Source of the DNA: Vulcanisaeta sp. UBA163
Lineage (GTDB): Archaea > Thermoproteota > Thermoprotei > Thermoproteales > Thermocladiaceae
Direction: 5' to 3'
NCBI GenBank assembly: GCA_002496475.1
Contig: DAJV01000097.1
Location: forward strand, 1 to 8,805
Length of the DNA: 8,805 nucleotides
The position numbers were made by a program, and so were the translations under genes. The stretch's first letter is position 1. Each line of letters opens with the position of its first letter. Positions 6,872-8,805 of this stretch are shown in pieces. A model generated the notes under the pieces. That model did not search any database. It was given only the letters and a program-made list of their open reading frames with translations, and had not been told where the DNA came from.

Positions 6872-7843
6872 ATGGAGAGAACAGTTGGCGTTGCCGTATC
6901 AGGCCTGGGCGAAATATCGCAATTGCATATACAGGGTATCCTAAGGTCTAAGCATGGTAAACTAGTTGGAGTTTTCTCTCATTCGCCTGAAAGAGCGAAA
7001 GAAATTGCAAAAATGTACGGTGTCAAGGCCTACTCATCGTACGAAGAATTATGTAAGGATAATAATGTTGACGCTGTAATAATTGCAGGTAGGGATGAGG
7101 ATCATTTACCGCAGACCATAGAGGCCGCAAAGTCTGGTAAGCATGTGCTAGTGGAGAAACCACCTGCGTTATCAGTACCGGACGTGGAACTCATGGCAAA
7201 GATATGTAAGGAAAATAATGTAATATGTATGCCCGTGCATAATTACATCTATACCCCACAAATGATGAGACTTAAGGATATCATAATACGTGGTGATTTA
7301 GGTAAACCACTTTATGCATTTGCAAGTGTATTTCATAAGATATCTGAAGAGAATGCTAGGAAATATCATGGTACGTTAATAACACAGGCATATCACCTAG
7401 TGTATTCATTGCTGTTTTTATTCAATGATATGGAGTACGTGACGGGTTACTTAGATAATGTGTCATATAAGGTGCATAAGAATATTGATGACCTCGCAAT
7501 AGCAATTCTTAAGTTTAAGAATGGCGTCGTGGGTCATATACTAAGTGGTTGGTGCTGTGATGATTTAACCCCAACCTCCTGGACTTGGATGGTTAAGGTA
7601 TTTTTCGAAAAGGGAGTATTTACGTTCAATTCCATGGAGTCCCTAACATATTCACAAAGCGCAAGTTACTATCAATCAAGAACCATAGACTTCCAGGAAA
7701 GCTTCCTCAACATAGTATCATACTTCATAGATGAGGTAATTATTAATAAAAAGTCTCCCTTGTCTACCATGGAGGACGCCATTAAAACCTTCAGAATACT
7801 TGAATCAATAAAATCCCATAAAATCAACGTTGTCAAGATCTAA
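6872..7843 (+). CDS. Gfo/Idh/MocA-family oxidoreductase
   Basis: Cytoplasmic NAD(P)-dependent dehydrogenase of the glucose-fructose oxidoreductase / inositol 2-dehydrogenase / MocA family, typically oxidising or epimerising a sugar or polyol. It has an N-terminal Rossmann domain with VSGLGEISQLH (from residue 9) and SHSPERAKEIAKMYGVKAYSS, then AGRDEDHLPQTIEAAKSGKHVLVEKPPALS, whose EKP (96-98) holds the catalytic Lys. The C-terminal alpha/beta domain has GTLITQAYHL (167-176): His175 is kept, but Thr171 replaces the common Asp, a variant I recall from a subset of the family. The 323-residue length is normal. A GTG at 6863 would add three residues. I prefer ATG 6872 because GGTGAG (6862-6867) precedes it as a Shine-Dalgarno site and it starts 1 base after the stop of the preceding gene. 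The two genes are thus one transcript and probably coupled in translation. The 3' end overlaps the convergent regulator gene by 39 bases. Substrate unknown. Confidence 0.94.
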   Translation: MERTVGVAVSGLGEISQLHIQGILRSKHGKLVGVFSHSPERAKEIAKMYGVKAYSSYEELCKDNNVDAVIIAGRDEDHLPQTIEAAKSGKHVLVEKPPALSVPDVELMAKICKENNVICMPVHNYIYTPQMMRLKDIIIRGDLGKPLYAFASVFHKISEENARKYHGTLITQAYHLVYSLLFLFNDMEYVTGYLDNVSYKVHKNIDDLAIAILKFKNGVVGHILSGWCCDDLTPTSWTWMVKVFFEKGVFTFNSMESLTYSQSASYYQSRTIDFQESFLNIVSYFIDEVIINKKSPLSTMEDAIKTFRILESIKSHKINVVKI

Positions 7844-8479
7844 TTCTTTCAAAACCAATTTACGAATTGCCCTCCTTAATTCCTGAATGAAGGTAACCTT
7901 ACTTATATTAAGGGACTTTGAAATCTCCTCCGCATTTGCATTCTTAGGCCACTCAAAATATCCCTGCTCATATGCCGTTTTTAAAATTCTATGTTCATTA
8001 TCAGTAAGGGTATATTTACCATAATTCCTGAACATACCCTTGATATCAAAGGAATAATATGACAATACCTCAGCTCTTTCCTTTATATCTTGAATAAGGG
8101 TGGTTTCTGCTGTCTTGCTATTAATTAGGAAGGTCCAATATTCCTTATTATCATGTACATGCTCACTGAATATTGCCGATAAATTAACCGCTGTCTCTGT
8201 AATGCTATCCGTGTATCTCGATAAAATACTTAGCAAAGCCATGGCATAGCTCCTCGTTACCACATTAGCAAGTACTTCCATGCTTTTTACACGCCTATTC
8301 CTCCTGATACTATATAATGCCTCCTTGATGATGCGCGCATTAGGAGCCTTTACCAGCACCAATGCATTAATAAGGTCTTTATTCTCCACAGGAATACTCT
8401 TTATGGTCCGTGTCTGAACATTACTGGGAATAATGCTTGACCAATCATCGTGCTCCAGAACGAGTTTCGTTAATTTCAT
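7805..8479 (-). CDS. HTH_10 (bacterio-opsin-activator-type) transcriptional regulator
   Basis: A 224-residue DNA-binding protein. The C-terminal segment 157-211 is a classic archaeal HTH_10/Bat domain: LTDNEHRILKTAYEQGYFEWP, then AEEISKSLNISKVTFIQELRRAIRKLV. The N-terminal part (1-150) is an archaeal ligand- or protein-interaction region opening with a strand and HDDWSS, as in other short crenarchaeal members; I cannot name its ligand. It stands next to the sugar genes and is the only regulator in the window, so it is the best candidate to bind the GTTAGGA(A/T)T element shared by the promoters. That is inference. ATG 8479 has a TATA box about 26 bases upstream and no Shine-Dalgarno site. The stop (7805-7807) lies inside the end of the oxidoreductase gene on the other strand, so the transcripts must overlap. 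Confidence 0.92.
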   Translation of the reverse strand: MKLTKLVLEHDDWSSIIPSNVQTRTIKSIPVENKDLINALVLVKAPNARIIKEALYSIRRNRRVKSMEVLANVVTRSYAMALLSILSRYTDSITETAVNLSAIFSEHVHDNKEYWTFLINSKTAETTLIQDIKERAEVLSYYSFDIKGMFRNYGKYTLTDNEHRILKTAYEQGYFEWPKNANAEEISKSLNISKVTFIQELRRAIRKLVLKELDLDNVDFMGFY

Positions 8480-8500
8480 TATTATAAAATAATTTTTAGC

Positions 8501-8520
8501 CTTATTAAAGATTACTCACT
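8501..8520 (-). promoter_or_regulatory. Promoter of the HTH regulator
   Basis: On the minus strand CTTTAATAAG (8510-8501) is centred about 26 bases before ATG 8479, fitting a leaderless transcript. Just upstream is AGTGAGTAAT (8520-8511), which partly resembles the shared element (GTGAGTA against GTTAGGA, five of seven) and starts 40 bases before the ATG. If real, it would mean self-regulation. Confidence 0.4.
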
Positions 8521-8570
8521 GAAAATTGTCTAAATTTAAAAATAACATTCAATGCATAAAATAAAATGTG

Positions 8571-8590
8571 TGATATATCCTCACTAGGTT
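8571..8590 (-). promoter_or_regulatory. Further copy of the shared element, CCTAGTGAGGAT
   Basis: On the minus strand CCTAGTGAGGATATAT (8588-8573) differs by one base in its first ten (T to G) from CCTAGTTAGG of the permease and binding-protein promoters and shares the GGAT that follows. It lies about 100 bases upstream of the regulator ATG and contains the TAG stop of the gene at the right edge. No clear TATA box stands 13 bases after it, so it may be an extra regulator site or chance. Confidence 0.3.
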
Positions 8591-8805
8591 CTTCGTTCAG
8601 GCTTATAACTTGGTAGTAACCCTCCACGGCCCATTGATGCAATTTCCTCCCTACTAGGCGCTAGATCCGCCATAAGCCTTGGTAGGAATATGTCCAGGGC
8701 ATTGTAGTCGCTGTAGTATATGCCGCCAGCCGATATGGCGAGTATTGGCGTGTTGTCGAGCATGGCCACCATGGTCATGGTCGTTGGTTTAATGGGTACT
8801 CCATA
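8584..8805 (-). CDS. Molybdopterin-binding (MoeA/MoCF-like) protein, C-terminal part
   Basis: The frame is open from the window's right edge, so the 5' part is missing; the visible 73 residues start YGVPIKPTTMTMVAMLDNTP. The pattern VPIKPttMtmvamLdntPILaISAGGIYYsdyNALDIFLPRLMAdlapsREEIAsMGRGGLL resembles the C-terminal region of archaeal molybdopterin-binding proteins, where a pattern like PVKPGaM...G.iPVlGLP...fDlvLPR.laGe.itRediA.LGhGGL is common. An internal ATG (8778) is not the likely start because the conserved part extends upstream of it. Such proteins belong to molybdenum-cofactor handling in the cytoplasm, so a link to the sugar locus is not obvious. GC content is about 50 percent, above that of the regulator next to it. 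The assignment rests on a short segment. Confidence 0.65.
   Translation of the reverse strand, partial: YGVPIKPTTMTMVAMLDNTPILAISAGGIYYSDYNALDIFLPRLMADLAPSREEIASMGRGGLLPSYKPERRT

Noticed and set aside
6863..7843. Idea that the oxidoreductase is inactive because the usual Asp before the conserved His is Thr
   Set aside because: The EKP Lys and the His are present, and variants at this position are known to me in the family; loss of activity cannot be claimed.
1..8805. CRISPR array, tRNA or rRNA gene, insertion sequence transposase
   Set aside because: No regularly spaced repeats, cloverleaf or rRNA-like sequence, and no transposase motif or terminal inverted repeats were seen; the PaREP1 remnant is a repeat-family gene but not a transposase.

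Overview
The window looks like a piece of a hyperthermophilic crenarchaeal genome, most likely Thermoproteales (Vulcanisaeta/Caldivirga type). The evidence is a decayed PaREP1-family gene at the left, a regulator with a bacterio-opsin-activator-type C-terminal HTH, GGTGA Shine-Dalgarno sites in front of internal operon genes, and TATA boxes about 26 bases before the ATG of first genes, which implies leaderless mRNAs. The assignment rests on family knowledge; no database was searched.

Layout. Bases 1-540 hold no intact gene: a possible promoter plus 18-codon orphan reading frame, a C-rich tract, and a PaREP1 pseudogene with one frameshift and one stop. Bases 541-8479 form a sugar uptake and metabolism locus. 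On the minus strand are a two-domain CUT2/RbsA-type ATPase (2587-4194), an RbsC-type permease (1524-2543) and an extended-SDR epimerase/dehydrogenase (541-1521). Divergent from these, on the plus strand, is the membrane-anchored ribose-type solute-binding protein (4301-5542). These make a complete CUT2 importer. Next on the plus strand is a two-gene unit: a family 1 solute-binding-protein fold with no signal peptide (5665-6870), tightly coupled to a Gfo/Idh/MocA oxidoreductase (6872-7843). A minus-strand HTH_10 regulator (7805-8479) converges on it with a 39-base overlap. The right edge (8584-8805) carries the C-terminal end of a molybdopterin-binding (MoeA/MoCF-like) protein, probably unrelated to the sugar locus.

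How it may work. The importer would bring in a monosaccharide or similar polyol; the SDR and MocA proteins would oxidise or epimerise it inside the cell. The cytosolic binding-protein homologue would bind, sense or process the same compound, and the HTH protein would control the set. Three promoters (binding protein, permease, cytosolic binding-protein homologue) share GTTAGGA(A/T)T at the same distance from the TATA box and 44-46 bases before the ATG, and a fourth (ATPase) has a weaker copy. This looks like one regulon with an upstream activator site placed like the ara-box of Sulfolobus. The substrate cannot be told from sequence alone. The locus is visibly more AT-rich than its flanks, so it may be an acquired cassette.
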